Source: Cryptomeria japonica
Taxonomy: Eukaryota > Streptophyta > Pinopsida > Cupressales > Cupressaceae
Length of the DNA: 64,000 nt
Assembly: GCF_030272615.1 (NCBI RefSeq)
Contig: NC_081410.1
Location: forward strand, 189,739,619 to 189,803,618
Direction of reading: 5' to 3'
Below are positions 24,801-36,700 of this stretch, piece after piece. Position 1 is the first letter of the stretch. The number at the start of each line of letters is the position of its first letter. The notes under the pieces are model-generated. The model was not told the origin of the DNA and made no database searches. It worked only from the letters and a program-made list of their open reading frames with translations. The position numbers and the translations under genes are program-made.

Positions 24801-25978
24801 AACCTCCTGGTTTTATTAAAGAAGGTAATGCACACTTAGTTTGTAAATTAAAGAAATCAATTTATGGATTAAAGCAATCTCCTAGGGAGTGGTATTCAAA
24901 GATTAATGAATTCTTTCTTTCTCAAGGCTTTATTAGAAGTAAAAATGATCCTAACTTGTATATTAAACATAGTGAAGATGATATTATAATTATTATCTTG
25001 TATGTGGATGATTTGATTCTTACTTCAAGTTCCAATACTTTGATTTCTGATATTAAGTTTCAACTTAATCAAAAATTTCAAATGACTGATTTAGGTCTTT
25101 TACATTATTTCTTAGGAATGCAAATTTGGCAAACCTCTAAAGGAATTTTCTTATCTCAAAGTAAATATGCTAAAGATCTTATAGATAAGTTTAAAATGAA
25201 TGATGCTCATCATGTTTCAATTCCTATTGAATTAGGCACTAAGTTAATGCTTGATATGCAAACTCCTCTTGTTGATGCTACTTTGTATAGACAATTAGTT
25301 GGAAGTTTAAATTATTTAACTCTTACTAGGCCTGATATTGCTTATAGTGTTGGTTTGGTTTCAAGATTTATGTCTAAACCTCAACAAACACACTTTAAAG
25401 TTGCTAAAAGAATTTTAAGATATATTAAAGGAACAATTAATGTAGGTTTGTTTTATGATGCAAATTCTGATTTTACTTTAAAAGGTTTTACTGATTCCGA
25501 TCTAGGTGGAGATCCCAATGATGGGAAATCTACTTGTGGTTATTGTTTCTTTGTTGGTTCAGGAGCAATTTCTTGGAATAGTAAAAAGCAACAATCTACC
25601 TCTCTTGGATCCACTGAAGCTGAGTACAAAGGATGCACTAATGCTTCCAAAGAAGTCTTGTGGCTTAGAAGATTACTTGAAGATTTGGGTCTACCTCAAC
25701 ACGAACCAACTCCCTTGTATTGTGACAACCAAAGTGCCATTGCCTTAGCTAAAAATCCAGTTTTCCATGCAAGGACAAAACACATTTCTCTCCAACACCA
25801 CTTTATTAGAGAACAAATTGAAGACAAGCAAGTTTCACTCCTCTATTGCAAGGGGGAAGACCAAGTTGCAGATATTTTGACCAAGCCACTTTGTAAAGAA
25901 AAATTCCAATTTCATTGTAAAAATCTTGGATTACAACCCATTGCAGGGTTTGATGTAAGCTCCCCAAGTAAAGCTTAA
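21854..25978 (+). CDS. Copia gag-pol polyprotein, intact, 1,374 residues
   Basis: One open frame encodes all functions in copia order. Gag of the UBN2/DUF4219 type occupies about residues 1-200. A His/Asn-rich linker (about 216-268) leads to one zinc knuckle, CTYCGKDGHITNNC (Cys272-Cys285). The aspartic protease has WIIDSGASQHV (Asp338). Integrase has its HHCC-type pre-domain (WHERLGHLN, CNGCMSGK) and catalytic residues Asp527 (HSD), Asp590 (TDNG) and Glu626 (NGVAERK), the usual D-D-35-E. Reverse transcriptase carries MDVKSAFLNGDL and YVDD (1050-1053). RNase H has FTDSDLGG and STEAEYKG, and the protein ends after DILTKPL. All catalytic residues are present, so the protein should be active if expressed. 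The ATG at 21854 is the first in frame, 2 kb from the primer site. Confidence 0.97.
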   Translation: MSTLIPEIKLNSSNYHSWKTHISFIFRFKHLLDVATDKTFEPATSAPQADLDRWKAQNEEALGLIGISMVPDLYVLIGNCTKAHEAWEILKTTYDSSNESRKIQLQDQLEDLRYTDFKTMDEFLLKFDSVNSQLTGLGVTLADLRLIHLILKKCLPRQFQQFITNIHAQLAIPSLATQLTYDIFRNLLRQEEAKLIQFGTLKSSEHAFMSKNQNHNNTFRSNNNKHNHNYNNNHNNNHKSSNYQSHSKSYHNNNHNNNHNNQRNNSQTRPHCTYCGKDGHITNNCFKKQNGKKPMNQNNQNNQHKSHYKKGNNNNGNSSRHAFTCTYNVSQPLEWIIDSGASQHVTSHKECFESLHPDTSNIPVQLANNHSCKVEAIGDVNVPNGKLHDVLYVPELKSNLISVPKLCQDYKINFYRDVCYIIDPNTNHVIATAKMDSDNLFKFYEFAPPKYSLLTTVDFTIWHERLGHLNSDYISLMQKANMVDGLPTIVPSQIVCNGCMSGKMHREPFPHGQSWRAYTKLHLVHSDLLGPMENPSIQGSRYALTFVDDFSRRTWIYFLHSKDQVLDVFTEFHMFVERQSGSKIKILRTDNGREYVNNAFNAYLKSFGIKHELTVPYTPQQNGVAERKHRTIVEMARCLLHAKNMDYKFWAEAMACATYLINRTPTKALKDKTPEEAWSGRKPNLQNLRIFGSIAYVHKPKEKRKKLDAKSSPFIFVGYDENTKGYRVYNPITNKVKVARDVCIAEKGIHDCSKVKDDELGQTKVVLVEDQPPSLNPTPNASLSIPSSDSDDDNNNSTPHDSSSSDESITSKRVPKWFKSLIQDSDEYLARMDKLQARRVNYCNYALMTTIMNSNDPKTFDQANNQPHWQKAMKEEYDTLISSKTWDLVPLPHGKNLVSCKWLYKTKLNANNQVSKFKARLVARGFSQIEGLDYNETFAPVAKMPTIKLVLALASRMNWPIHQMDVKSAFLNGDLHEEIYMSQPPGFIKEGNAHLVCKLKKSIYGLKQSPREWYSKINEFFLSQGFIRSKNDPNLYIKHSEDDIIIIILYVDDLILTSSSNTLISDIKFQLNQKFQMTDLGLLHYFLGMQIWQTSKGIFLSQSKYAKDLIDKFKMNDAHHVSIPIELGTKLMLDMQTPLVDATLYRQLVGSLNYLTLTRPDIAYSVGLVSRFMSKPQQTHFKVAKRILRYIKGTINVGLFYDANSDFTLKGFTDSDLGGDPNDGKSTCGYCFFVGSGAISWNSKKQQSTSLGSTEAEYKGCTNASKEVLWLRRLLEDLGLPQHEPTPLYCDNQSAIALAKNPVFHARTKHISLQHHFIREQIEDKQVSLLYCKGEDQVADILTKPLCKEKFQFHCKNLGLQPIAGFDVSSPSKA

Positions 25979-25985
25979 GGGGGGG
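25976..25985 (+). promoter_or_regulatory. Copia polypurine tract
   Basis: AAGGGGGGG ends directly at the 3' LTR and overlaps the stop codon of the polyprotein. Confidence 0.9.
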
Positions 25986-26501
25986 TGTTAGAATATTTAA
26001 TCTTTACTTAGCTTAGGTTTATTTTTATTTAATTTAGGATATTCCTTTGGAATTCCTACATGTAATTTGTCCTCTAGTACATGTGTGAGGACAAGTCATT
26101 TCTTTTATTTTCCTTTATTAAGGAATATTAGATTTCCTCCATAAGAGGATGTGAACACATGGCACACACATTTTATGAATGGTGGCATTCATAGATTTGG
26201 AGTTACTTTGTAACTCCTCTCCTCATCTCTATTTAAGAGATGCCTCCTCTCTCATTTCTTCTTAATGACAATATTGTAAAGAGCTTCTTGCTCTCTCTCT
26301 CTCTCTTTCATTTTTAGGCATTGCCTCATTCATAATATCACAAGGGGTTTTTCTTTGCTTTTCCCCTTTCAAAAGTTCTTGTGCCTCCTTCTTCACATTT
26401 GGGTGATGCTCCAAGTTTATTGCTTTTCTCATGGTAACAATTACTTCATCATAAACTTTCTTGGATTAATTTTCCTTTCCTTGCTCTTTCATTTCCTTTC
26501 A
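25986..26501 (+). repeat. Copia 3' LTR
   Basis: 516 bp, identical by eye to the 5' LTR except one base near 26237. It is followed directly by the target duplication CCACC. Confidence 0.95.
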
Positions 26502-26862
26502 CCACCCTTGCCTCAGGAACAATGCCCACCTTCAAGACCACATGATCACACACACTATCCAGATTTAGCATGTAGTGCCCATCAATTACAACTCTCAAGG
26601 CATTTTTTACCTTGTCCACCTCGTCCTCAAATTGGAAACTCCAAGTGGCAATCAATGAATATGCCTCCATGTTTTTCCTATAGCAATGACTTACATGGAT
26701 AATTTCCTCTCCCAATAACATTTTCACACTCTCATATAGCCACTCATCCTTAAACAAGAACAAACCTTTTAGCCTCCTGTCTATAAATCGTCCGAAAAAT
26801 GAGACTAATTTCTTATCAATATGGAAGTAGAAATTGGCTTCCATGCTACTTAAGAAACCCAA
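26502..26862 (-). pseudogene. 5' part of the unrecognised gene cut by the copia element
   Basis: The minus strand is open from upstream of 26862 to the copia edge. The first in-frame ATG is at 26844 (MEANFYFHIDKK). It includes FKDEWLYESVKMLLGEE, YRKNMEAYSLIATW and VVLKVGIVPEARV. With 19039-19306 the original protein had at least ~205 residues. Conserved positions with the copy at 28105-28640 (VKMLLGEE against VRMVLGREF, YRKNM against YRVNM) show a gene family. An in-frame stop lies upstream near 26893, so either translation starts at 26844 or an upstream exon exists. The family is not recognised. Confidence 0.6.
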
Positions 26863-28104
26863 GACAATGTTGCAAGTGCAGATAGTATGATACTAAGACT
26901 TCCAATCGACCCAAGATTTAAACATCTCTCACTCAATTTTAATTTCTAACATCCAATGGCGACAACCGTCGACATTAATCACAAACTCTGTCATGATTCC
27001 TCTGCATGTACTAGTTCAACCACATAATTTGTCCGTACAAGCTGACATTAAAGCTGCACAAAGGCTAAATGTTAACCATTCACTTTCAATGATCTGCGTA
27101 CCATAAGGCAATATCAGTGCATATCCGTTGTCAGTTCCTGTGGATCCCATTATACATAGGATGTCTACCACCCAAACACCATGTCACCTGACGCTTCATC
27201 GTCCCATGGGCCATAGCCTTTATTTCGTGTCGATATTTAATGACACGTATTTTTGGTGTTCAATGTACATGTACCTAGTTAGTTGGACTTTTTTTTATAT
27301 TGAAATTATGCAGAAAAAATTACAAGTTGGACTTTTAATTCATTTGTTTTTCGCGAGATAAACATTTTTTATTTTTATATTTATAATCAGTGATAATTAA
27401 TGGAACGAATTGGATTTTTTTTTATATATTAAATATAGAGGAAGAAACATTACATAAAAAACATCACAGTATTAAATTTATTTCGATTGTTTAACAAAAT
27501 ATAGAAATAACGTAGCTCATAGACAAAAAAAACGTAGCTCATAGACAACAAAAAAAACATATTGGATGTTATCACTTGTAGCCAATCCCTGACATTATGT
27601 TTTTTTCAAATACTTCTTTGTCAAACACTTCAAATATCTTTTAGAAAAGGTCATCTTAAAAGTGACACTGAGTTTATTCTTTAACTTTAGAGAAGAAATT
27701 AGAATAGACCTGCTATTTTTTTATGGTGAAAATTAAATCTTATATCCACACAAATTAATAACTATTTAAGATATTTCAAAACATAATGATTATGCTAAGT
27801 ATCCTACCATGGCACGATGGCAGTAACAAATAATAAAATGAAATAGAAAGTATTTTTATATCCATAAGAGGCAAATTGAAACGAACTAGAATTTGCAAAA
27901 TTATCATTAATATATATGTTTCGCAAATTAACAATTTTTACATGTCGAAGTCCATCAAAAACTTTAAAGCCAAAATGAGTGAGGTTACAAGGAAATAGCC
28001 AAAAAAATAAAACTACTAGGGGGTCAGGGCTAAGGCACAAGCAGTGGACACATTCATGGTTTACCCTAAGAATCTTGCCCTCCATGTAGAATTATTCAGA
28101 CATT
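26863..28104. other. Upstream region of the split gene, with a promoter-like repeat
   Basis: No gene is seen. About 27080-27260 matches the repeat at 10335-10530, including CCCATTATACATAGGAT, CACCCAAA, CCATGTCAC, CTTCATCGTC and TGACACGTATTTTTGGTG-type blocks. It lies upstream of the minus-strand gene start and may have been its promoter. The remainder is AT-rich. Confidence 0.5.
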
Positions 28105-28640
28105 ATAAGCTATGAGAATTCTTCAAGACAACTATAGTCTGGAAAGTCATCCAGGAGGAACCATTTCTAGAGAAAGTCCCTACCAATATGCACCCATTTT
28201 CTATGACGCGTCAAATGCTCCACATTCAGGTTCAAAAGAAACGGTTGCCTGACCACTGTTTGGTCAAGGAGAAGAAGCTTGGTTAATTCATTCGCCCAAG
28301 GGATCCCCACCCTTACTTCTACAAAGATGACAACAATAATGTTGTCTCCAAGGAAGTCTTCTTTAAACACCTTCCTTAACAGCATCAACATATCCACCTT
28401 GTCTCCTTCGAGGTCCAGAAGAGACATCAAGAACCGGGACGTAACATCCATGTTAACACGGTATCTATTTCCATTACGCAGAAATTCTCTACCCAGCACC
28501 ATCCTTACAACCTCATTAGTGAACATCCCAACCTCCTTACAGACTGATTGAGGGTTGGGTCTCTAATGGAGCCCAAAAAGGTCCTCTAGTCCTCCATAGA
28601 AATGCTTCTCAAGTGGATAAGAGTGTCCATCTTGAGAAAA
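28105..28640 (-). pseudogene. Second member of the unrecognised gene family, broken
   Basis: Reading leftward from ATG 28640 (MDTLIHLRSISMED) there is an in-frame TAG where Trp would fit, a one-base frameshift near 28540, then an open run (MFTNEVVRMVLGREFLRNG to HIGRDFL, 28167-28526), a TAG, and KWFLLDDFPDYSCLEEFS ending near 28108. Length, order of conserved blocks and the DDFPDY ending match the copia-split gene at 19039/26862. The two lie in the same orientation, so they are a tandem pair if the insertion is ignored. No known domain is recognised. It is a pseudogene as it stands. Confidence 0.6.
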
Positions 28641-29880
28641 CAGAATACCAAATTATATAGCCTGAGCTTATAGACTCAAACCAAAGGCGGAATCTAACTA
28701 CTGTGAGCTCTGATGATTTATCTACCAAAGGCTAATTGAAGGTGAAAGAAGTGAAGATCGTCGTATAAATAGCTGAAGCTCTTGATTGTAATAATTTCTT
28801 CTCTAGTCGTATTAATTCCTTTAAAAAAATTTAAATCTTTCATATATCTTTGCAAATCTTTCCCATAATTGCACTAATGTGCGAAATTGGAAATAACTAT
28901 AAACCAGTACCAAATACCATATTGGAAGTTGTGAGGAGAGAGTGGATTGCAATTAGTGACTAGACATATTAAATGGCCAACATTATCAACCGTGACATTT
29001 GATACGTGTCTATTGAATCCAATTCAATTTCGGGCACTTTCTGGAGAACTACGTTCTCTTCAGAAATTTGGGCCGAAATAAAACTTTAGCCATTGATCTA
29101 TGATCATCGAACGGTTTAAAACCATTGATGGATTTTAGGTACGTGTGACGTGTCAAAGAGGCTACCCTTATCGATACATCATGCAGAGTCCAAACTCAAT
29201 GTGATGTGATGTGCCTTATCTATTAATGACAATGATTTCATGAAATTGCCAATAGAATATATATTTTTCCATAAATAACGAAATATTAGCCAAAAAAATT
29301 AAATAATTTTCAAATAGTGGATAAAAATTGCCAATATTCTTAAATAATTTTTCCTTCGAAGTAAAAATTTTCGCCCATACACTTATATATTTGTTCCTTT
29401 AAACGAAAAACATTTGCCTCCTACAATATATATTTCCCCACAGAACAAGGTATTACTCGCTAGAATTTTATGGAATTTTTCGTACCCTAGAAAAAAATCG
29501 CCAATACAAAATTTTTTTTTTTCCTACTTTGAAAAAAAAAATCTCCATCAATATGAAAATTATCCCCCCAAAATAACACCTGATTCGCTAGGGTTTTACA
29601 GTTTTTCCTAGGGGGTGCTTTCTTAAAGTTATCCCTGCTGAGATGGTTGATGGTTGTTCTATCAAAAGTATGTTGTCATTATGTAGTTGTGTATAAATAT
29701 TGTTGATCTATGTTCATGGCTGGATATCCACCTTTTTGGTGTTGATGTTTATACCTAGTGTCTTGTGGTATCATGATAATGATGTTCTATGTTGGTGTTG
29801 ACATTCATGGTTGTATGTCATGCTTTGTTTGTTGTCATAGTTTTAATAATGACAATATCATATTAAGATAAGGATCAAAA
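28641..29880. other. Gene-free region with a second cluster of TTCGCC-like motifs
   Basis: About 29060-29150 weakly matches the promoter-like repeat (TTTGGGCCGAAATA, CATTGATCTATG, CATCGAAC). About 29240-29600 has repeated ATTGCCAATA, TTTCGCCC, ATTTGCC, ATCGCCAATAC and GATTCGCTAG motifs, comparable to 1021-1510. No coding sequence is seen. Confidence 0.5.
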
Positions 29881-30550
29881 GTATTAAGTTAAGGATTAGA
29901 AGCACAATGATGAAATGGATGTGTTGATGATGATGTTATGTATTCTACAAGATGTTGGGATAACTCTTCTATTGCTCCTAAGTGATAAAATGATGTTACA
30001 AGGATGCTCTAGTCTTTGTAGATTGGTGAAGTGTGAAGATGAAGGAATGTAGGTTGAAGTCTTTCTAGGAGAATGCTTTGCATTCTTGCGCATTCCTTAG
30101 CACTTGTAAATGTGGTCTTGCAATTTAGGATTTAATGTGTATGTTATGTGGATATTTCACTCCTATATTTTCAGTTCCCTAGTGTTGCAAAAGATCTGAA
30201 GTATTAAGATGAGGATTGGAAGTGTTAAGATGAGGATTAGAAGCATTAAGTTGAGGATTAGAAGCATGGAGATAAAATGGATGTGATGGTGATGATCTTG
30301 TATTCTACAGGATGTTGGGATATCTCCTTTATTTCTTCCAAGTGATTAAATGATGTTACACGGATGATCCAGTCTTTGGAAATTGGTGAAGTGTGAAGAT
30401 GTAGGAATGTAGGTTGAAGTTTCTCTAAGAGAATGCTCTACATTACTTCGCATTTTCAGATGTGGTCATCTAGTTTAGGATTTAATGTGTATGTTATGTG
30501 GACGTTGCACTCCTATCTTTTTAGGTCCTTGGTATTGTACAAGATGTGTT
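29880..30550. repeat. ~360-bp tandem duplication
   Basis: The block from 29891 (AGGATTAGAAGCA...) recurs from about 30253, offset about 360 bp. It includes TATTCTACAAGATGTTGGGAT, ATTGGTGAAGTGTGAAGATG and GTATGTTATGTGGA-type runs. The copies are diverged by substitutions and short indels. It probably belongs to the LTR of the outer plus-strand copia. Confidence 0.7.
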
Positions 30551-31868
30551 TGGTAATTGTAGCATGTTGGCAGGTTGTGGTTTATTGGTATTGGTTTGAA
30601 AAATGCTCTATATCTCTCCAACTTATTGCCTCTGCTATTGCGGATTGCTAGATGTGCTAATAATTCTTGTGCAATGTCTCAATTTATATTTCAATTGATG
30701 AAGTGTTTCGCAAGTTGGTTTGACATTGATTTATCTCATGGCTATGTTGTTTGGGCTACCGAGTATGAATAATGATGTATTAGTTTGGTTGCACCAACTT
30801 GTTCCGATATAAAAACATAAAATAAGTATATGGAAATGTTGTTGGATGTTCAAGGAATGTCTCTATGTGGTTTGTATGATAATGATTGATTATTTTGGTA
30901 CCACATATTGTTTGGAGTTGGTTTTCAGGGTGATGTGCAGTTATTTGGCTAATAGGGCTTGTTCTTTTGCTTGTGTTATGCCTTTAGGGGTCTACGCTAG
31001 CATTAGAGGATGGGTTTAGTTGTATTTGGGTCCTATTATGCCTCACGGTAATCTGTATTCAGTAGATACATTTGGAAATTGTGTATTTGGGCCGACTGAT
31101 TAAGGGCTACACATTACTCTATTGCTAACTTGGGAGGTTATGCACCAGCATGTGATGTTTTAGGTTACATTAGAAGATGTATTAAGTTGTTTTACATCTA
31201 CCATATCTCCTAGTTTGGAAAATTTTCACTGCAACCATATTTTTCAAGCTGACTTGTTGGGGTCAATGCTTGTCTCTAGTTCTGGCTAGCCTAATTGATG
31301 CTCTCTTTGTTTGTGGAAGATAAATATAGAAGATCAAATCAATGTCGATTGGTGTGGATTGTGAAAGATACAAAGCTAAGTTAGTAAGAGTGTATGGTGA
31401 AAATTTTGGAGCTGAATTGTTCAATGGTTGCTTGAGGCAACATGTCAAGACCGCCTAAATTCTAGGGAGACTATCAGAGGCTATGATGTTGAGGGCTTAT
31501 CCATTATAGCTCATTTATTCATGTATACTAAGGTAGTGAATCTCTCTGATAGGTCCTTTTGTATTTTTCCCTTAGGTAGTGTGCCTCAGTAGCAAGTCCT
31601 TTTCAAGAGCAATGTGCTTTCTTAGGTAGTGAGCCTTAAAATAAATTTGTAATCTTGTTCATATATTGTAAGATATCTCTCAATATGGTTTTTCCCTTCT
31701 TGGGTTTTCCACGTACATCTGGTATTATTTTGTGCATTGACATTCATTTTTTTATCTTTCATTGTTGATGATTAGATTAAGGATATTGAATTTGAATTTT
31801 GCTAAGAGCTAAATTTTGTTCAAGACTAGTTCATCCCCTCCTCTCAAACTTGGCATATGTTCAACAAT
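30551..31868 (+). repeat. Probable 5' LTR end of the outer (oldest) plus-strand copia
   Basis: Near 31693-31720 GGTTTTTCCC and GGGTTTTCCACGTA match, in opposite orientation, the block found in the LTRs of the 32087-39084 copia. About 31830-31868 reads TTCATCCCCTCCTCTCA then GTTCAACA, the U5 end signature of the same lineage, followed by a degenerate primer site and the gag start at 31925. The left LTR boundary was not found. Confidence 0.55.
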
Positions 31869-31924
31869 TCATATTAAATCCAAGTTCCTCTAAAGTAAAT
31901 TTAACTGCTTGAGGAAGGTCCAAG

Positions 31925-32086
31925 ATGTCACAAGACATATCCTACAAGGTACCTAAGTTTGATCATACAAACTAAACTTTTTGGAAAATAAAAATGGAAG
32001 CACATTTGACCTCTTTAGGGTTTAGAGTTTGGAACTTAGTCAGAGATGGTTATACTCCTACTCCTCCAACAAATGTGATAGAGAAT
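31925..32086 (+). pseudogene. Outer copia gag, first piece
   Basis: From ATG 31925 the frame reads MSQDISYKVPKFDHTN, a stop, then TFWKIKMEAHLTSLGF, the start of a UBN2-type copia Gag (normally NYxxWKxxMExHL). It is cut at AGAAT (32082-32086) by a minus-strand copia element. The frame continues at 39090 after the second AGAAT. Confidence 0.8.
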
Positions 32087-33305
32087 TGTTTTACAGTTTA
32101 GATAATTGGAAGACAACTGAGGGAGGGGTGAATCCGTTGTCACAGATTACTAGAAGCATTAGCAATTTAAACTTTAATACCGGAACCCAAGACATTAATA
32201 CCGGAATAGTAGATAAACCAATTAAGTATAAACAATAATCACATAATAAAAGCCATCTACATAACACCAATATTTGTACGTGGAAAACCCGGTAAAGGGA
32301 AAAACCACAGTGGGAAGCCTACCCACAGTCAAATAATACTTATGCAGTAAGTATGTGAATTACAATGAAGGGGCTTACACTTGCAAGAAGGCCAACAACC
32401 TAGAGCACACTGCTCATCACAAAATGAACTTCACTGACTACATATAAATCTAGACTACAATCCGGAGAAGTGTTGAACTGCAAAAGATAGCATCTCCTAT
32501 GCTTGAGTACAGTTTTGGTCAAGCTCAATACCGGAGGACTAAATCCTTTTACATAAACCCAATTCGATCTCCAATGATCGACCAACTCCTCTGCCTAAAT
32601 GATATTACATTATTCGCACATTACATTTATTGACCATGACCTCTTACATTAACCATGATGATCTACAATGAGATCTTACATTTATTTATACAAAACCCTA
32701 GACCATAAACAATCAGGTCAGCCACCAGACAATAAACCGATTACATAATTACAAACCATGTCGGCCTTAGACCAAACAAGTAATATCCAACACATAAGAC
32801 ATCTTGGAAATACATCAATAGGTCATGTCCACATGTTACATTAAAGTTGATCCATAACTTAGATCAACTGGGACCAAGTATAGGTCCATACGCTACAACA
32901 ATGATCTCCATTGGCCAAGTCTCGAACAAGATCACCAACAACATCCGAAAACTCCATCAGAAGCTACACCAACACCACTTATGCAATCCATCAAAGATCT
33001 CCATCAAAAGCTCTGTCGGTGAAACCCTCACCAGAACCAAAAACCAAGCTTCTAAGCAAGCAGGATAGCATTTGATCTCCAAACTAAAACCAACTGACCA
33101 ACTATGAGTATAAGTATCATGAACAAGCCAATTCCATCATCAGACTATACCGAAGCTTACTGGATCATGTCGGATCCAAGTTAACCAAAAACCACTCAAC
33201 CTACTAGAACCAAAAGGGTGTCGGTAAAGCATCAAAACAACTAGTGTTAACATCAATGACAAAACATCAATGCAACACATAATCAATTCCACCAAATGGC
33301 CAACA
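32087..33305 (-). repeat. 3' LTR of the nested copia
   Basis: 1,219 bp, plus-strand TGTTTTACAG...CCAACA. It contains GTACGTGGAAAACCCGG and GGGAAAAACCACAGTGGG, conserved in related LTRs in this window. Confidence 0.88.
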
Positions 33306-33737
33306 ATCTCCCCCTTTGGCATTGATGGCAACACTAGATGTGAAAAATATCTAAGTACCAAGAAATCCCAAATAAGTCTCCCCCTGTGGAAGATAGCTAA
33401 CAAACTCCCAAAAATAGCTCTGAGTATCACTCCCTTTTCACTTTCTTTTTCACTTTCTTTTTCACATCAATATCACTCCCCCTTTGACATCAATGCCAGA
33501 AATCTGACAAAAATATCAAAGCAAAAACATAAGCCTCTGAATCACAAATATGACTACTCCTCCTGAGCAGTAGCATCCCACATCAGTGCCAGAATGAATA
33601 GTATCTCTGATAGTGCATGTCAGACTGATGCCAAACTGTATCAATCAAGTCTCTATCGAAGGGGCAAAAACTCCCAATCTGTCTCTCAGGTTCTCAAATG
33701 GTTCCTTGGATAAAGGTTTAGTGAAAATATCTGCAAT

Positions 33738-36700
33738 CTACTCTTTAGTGTTCACATAAACCAGTCTAACTTCATTTGCTTCCACCTTCTCCTTTAAAAA
33801 GTTATACTTGATAGATATGTCTTTTGTTTTAGAATGAAATACCAGATTCTTTGATATATCAATAGCAGCAGAGTTATCGTAGTGAATAACTATCGGTGCA
33901 TCACAATCCACCTTTATATCCTTCAACATTTTCTTCATCCATAAAACTTGTGTACAGTTAGTAGCAGCAACAACATACTCAGCTTCAGCAGTAGATAAAG
34001 AAGTACATGATTGTTTCTTGTTGATCCATGAAACCAACTTATTTCCAAGAAAGAAAGCTCTACTAGAAGTACTTTTCCGATCATCAACATCTCCAACCCA
34101 ATCAACATCTATATATGCACATAAAGTAAAGTTATCATCCTTAGGGTACCACAAACCATATTTTGATGTACCTTGCAAGTATCTAAAAATATTTTTCACC
34201 ACCATCTCATGATTTTCTCTAGGATCACTCTGAAATCTTGAAACAATACAAACATCATTCATAATGTCAGGCCTAGTCTGAGTCAAATAAAGCAGACCTC
34301 CAATCATAGATTTGTATCTTGTAGGATTTACCGGTGCAGAAACATCTTTTCTTATCAATTTCTCACTTGTAACCATAGGAGTACTTACCGGCTTAGAATC
34401 TCCCATACCAAATTTCTTCAATAATTCTTTAGCATATTTAGTTTGACGGATGAAAATACCTTTGTCGGTTTGAGTAATCTGCAAACCTAAAAAAAAAAAT
34501 CATCTCGCCAATCATAGACATCTCAAATTCTTTCTCCATATTCTTAGAAAATTCTATGCATAACTTATCTTCACCTCCAAAAATAATGTCATCAACAAAT
34601 ACTTCAACAATTAGTATGTCATCATCAGTGATTTTATAATATAAATTACTGTCAGCATTGTCTTTAGTAAAACCAAGCTTCAAAAGATATTTATCCAATC
34701 TTGCATACCAAGCTTTAGGTGCTTGTTTCAATCCATATAAAGCTTTCCTTAACCTGCAAACCATATTTGTATCATTTGATAGTGAAAAACCATCAGGTTG
34801 CTCAATATAAATTTTTTCATCAAGATCCCCATTCAGAAATGCACATTTAACATCCATCTGATAAACCTTGTAGTTTTATAAATAGCATAGGCAAGAAATA
34901 ATCTTATAGCTTCAATCCTAGCTACAAGTGCAAAAGTCTCTCCATAATCAATTTCTTCCTTCTGAGAATATCCTTTACAAACCAATCTAGCCTTATTCCT
35001 TATAACTTGACCATCCTCAATCAATTTATTTCTAAAAACCCATTTAGTTCCAATAACATTTTTGTTTTTAGACCGAGGAACCAAGGTCCATGTGTTATTC
35101 TCTCAATCTGATCTAATTCTTCTTCCATAGCTTTTAACCAATGTTTATCTTTACATGCCTCAATTACTGATACCAATTCAACTTGTGAAATTAGACATAC
35201 CTCATTAGTTGTCAGTCTTCTTGTCATCACTCCATTGCTCTTATCCCCAATGATTTGATCTTCTGAATTATTCAATCTCACATACCTAGGAGTCTTTTGA
35301 CTTTTTGTTCCTCTTCCCTGTTCTTCAGTCACTCTAGAATTCTTTGATGTTGTTGGAGTAACTGGTTCAACTCTTTGTTTCAGTAAAGGTGCTATCGGTT
35401 CATATATAAACATTCCCACTGTCAGTTCCTTCTCATAAACTCCAATTTGACTTATATTCAGCTCATCTACTTTGACATTAGCACTCTCCACAATTATCTG
35501 TAATCTCTTATTATAACATCTATATGCTTTTTTTTCATTAGAATAACCAAGAAATATGCCTTCATCACATCTACGATCAAATTTCCCAATAATATCATCT
35601 CTCCTAATATAACATTTACTACCAAAAATTATGACATACTTAACTGTAGGTGTATTGACAAACCATAATTCATAAGGTGTCTTACTGGTTTCTCATTTGA
35701 TATGTACTCTGTTGAATGTATAAACTATTGTACTCACTGCTTCTCTCCAGTAGATATGAGGTAGACTAGCTTCCATCATCATTGTTCTAGCAACATCTAA
35801 GATAGTTCTGTTTTTCCTTTCCACAACTCCATTCTGTTGAGGTGTTCGGGGAACAAAAAATTGTCTTCTTATACCATGCTTGTCACAAAAATTAGTAAAC
35901 TCACCGTATGTAAATTTTCCACCATGATCTAATATCAAACATTTAATCTTCAATCCTATCTCAGTTTCCACTTTAGCCTTAAAGATTTTAAACTTCTCAA
36001 ATGCTTCAAATTTTTCTCTCAGAAAAGTAACCCACATCATTCTAGAATAATCATCAATGATTAACATGAAATATCTATCACCATGAAAATTTTTAACTCT
36101 AGCAGGGCCACACAAATCAGTATGAATAAGATCGAGAACATCATTTGATTTATCTTCTATACTCCTAAAAGAGGTTCTAACTTGTTTACCCACTTGACAT
36201 TCTTTACATACCGGATTATAAGGCTTCATAATCTTAAGTATATCCCTAACTGCCTTAGTTGAACCGATCTTCACAATGCAATCAAAATTCACATGACACA
36301 ACCTTTTATGCCATAGCCAACTTTCATCAATTTGTGTAATGAAATATGTCTTCTCACTGGAGTTTAAGTAAAATATATTACCTTTTGTCTGTGTACCGGT
36401 TGCAATCTCCAAGCTAGATCTATTAATGATTTTGCATTTTTCATCCTTGAATTTTAATTGAAATCCCTTATCTACCAATTGTCCTACACTCAAAATATTA
36501 TGCTTCAAACCTTCAACATAATAAACATTGTTAGCATTGTTCTTACCATCCAATGGTATAGTTCATTTTCCTTTAATCATACATGCCTTGTCATCTCCAA
36601 ATCTAACTAGACCACTATCAAATTCTTGCAAAGATAGAAACTTATTTTTATCTCCAATCATATGATGTGAACTACTGTTGTCAATTACCCATTCATCCTT

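Noticed and set aside
26355-26702. Plus-strand ORF running from the 3' LTR into flanking DNA
   Set aside because: It spans the insertion boundary by chance and is antisense to the split gene.
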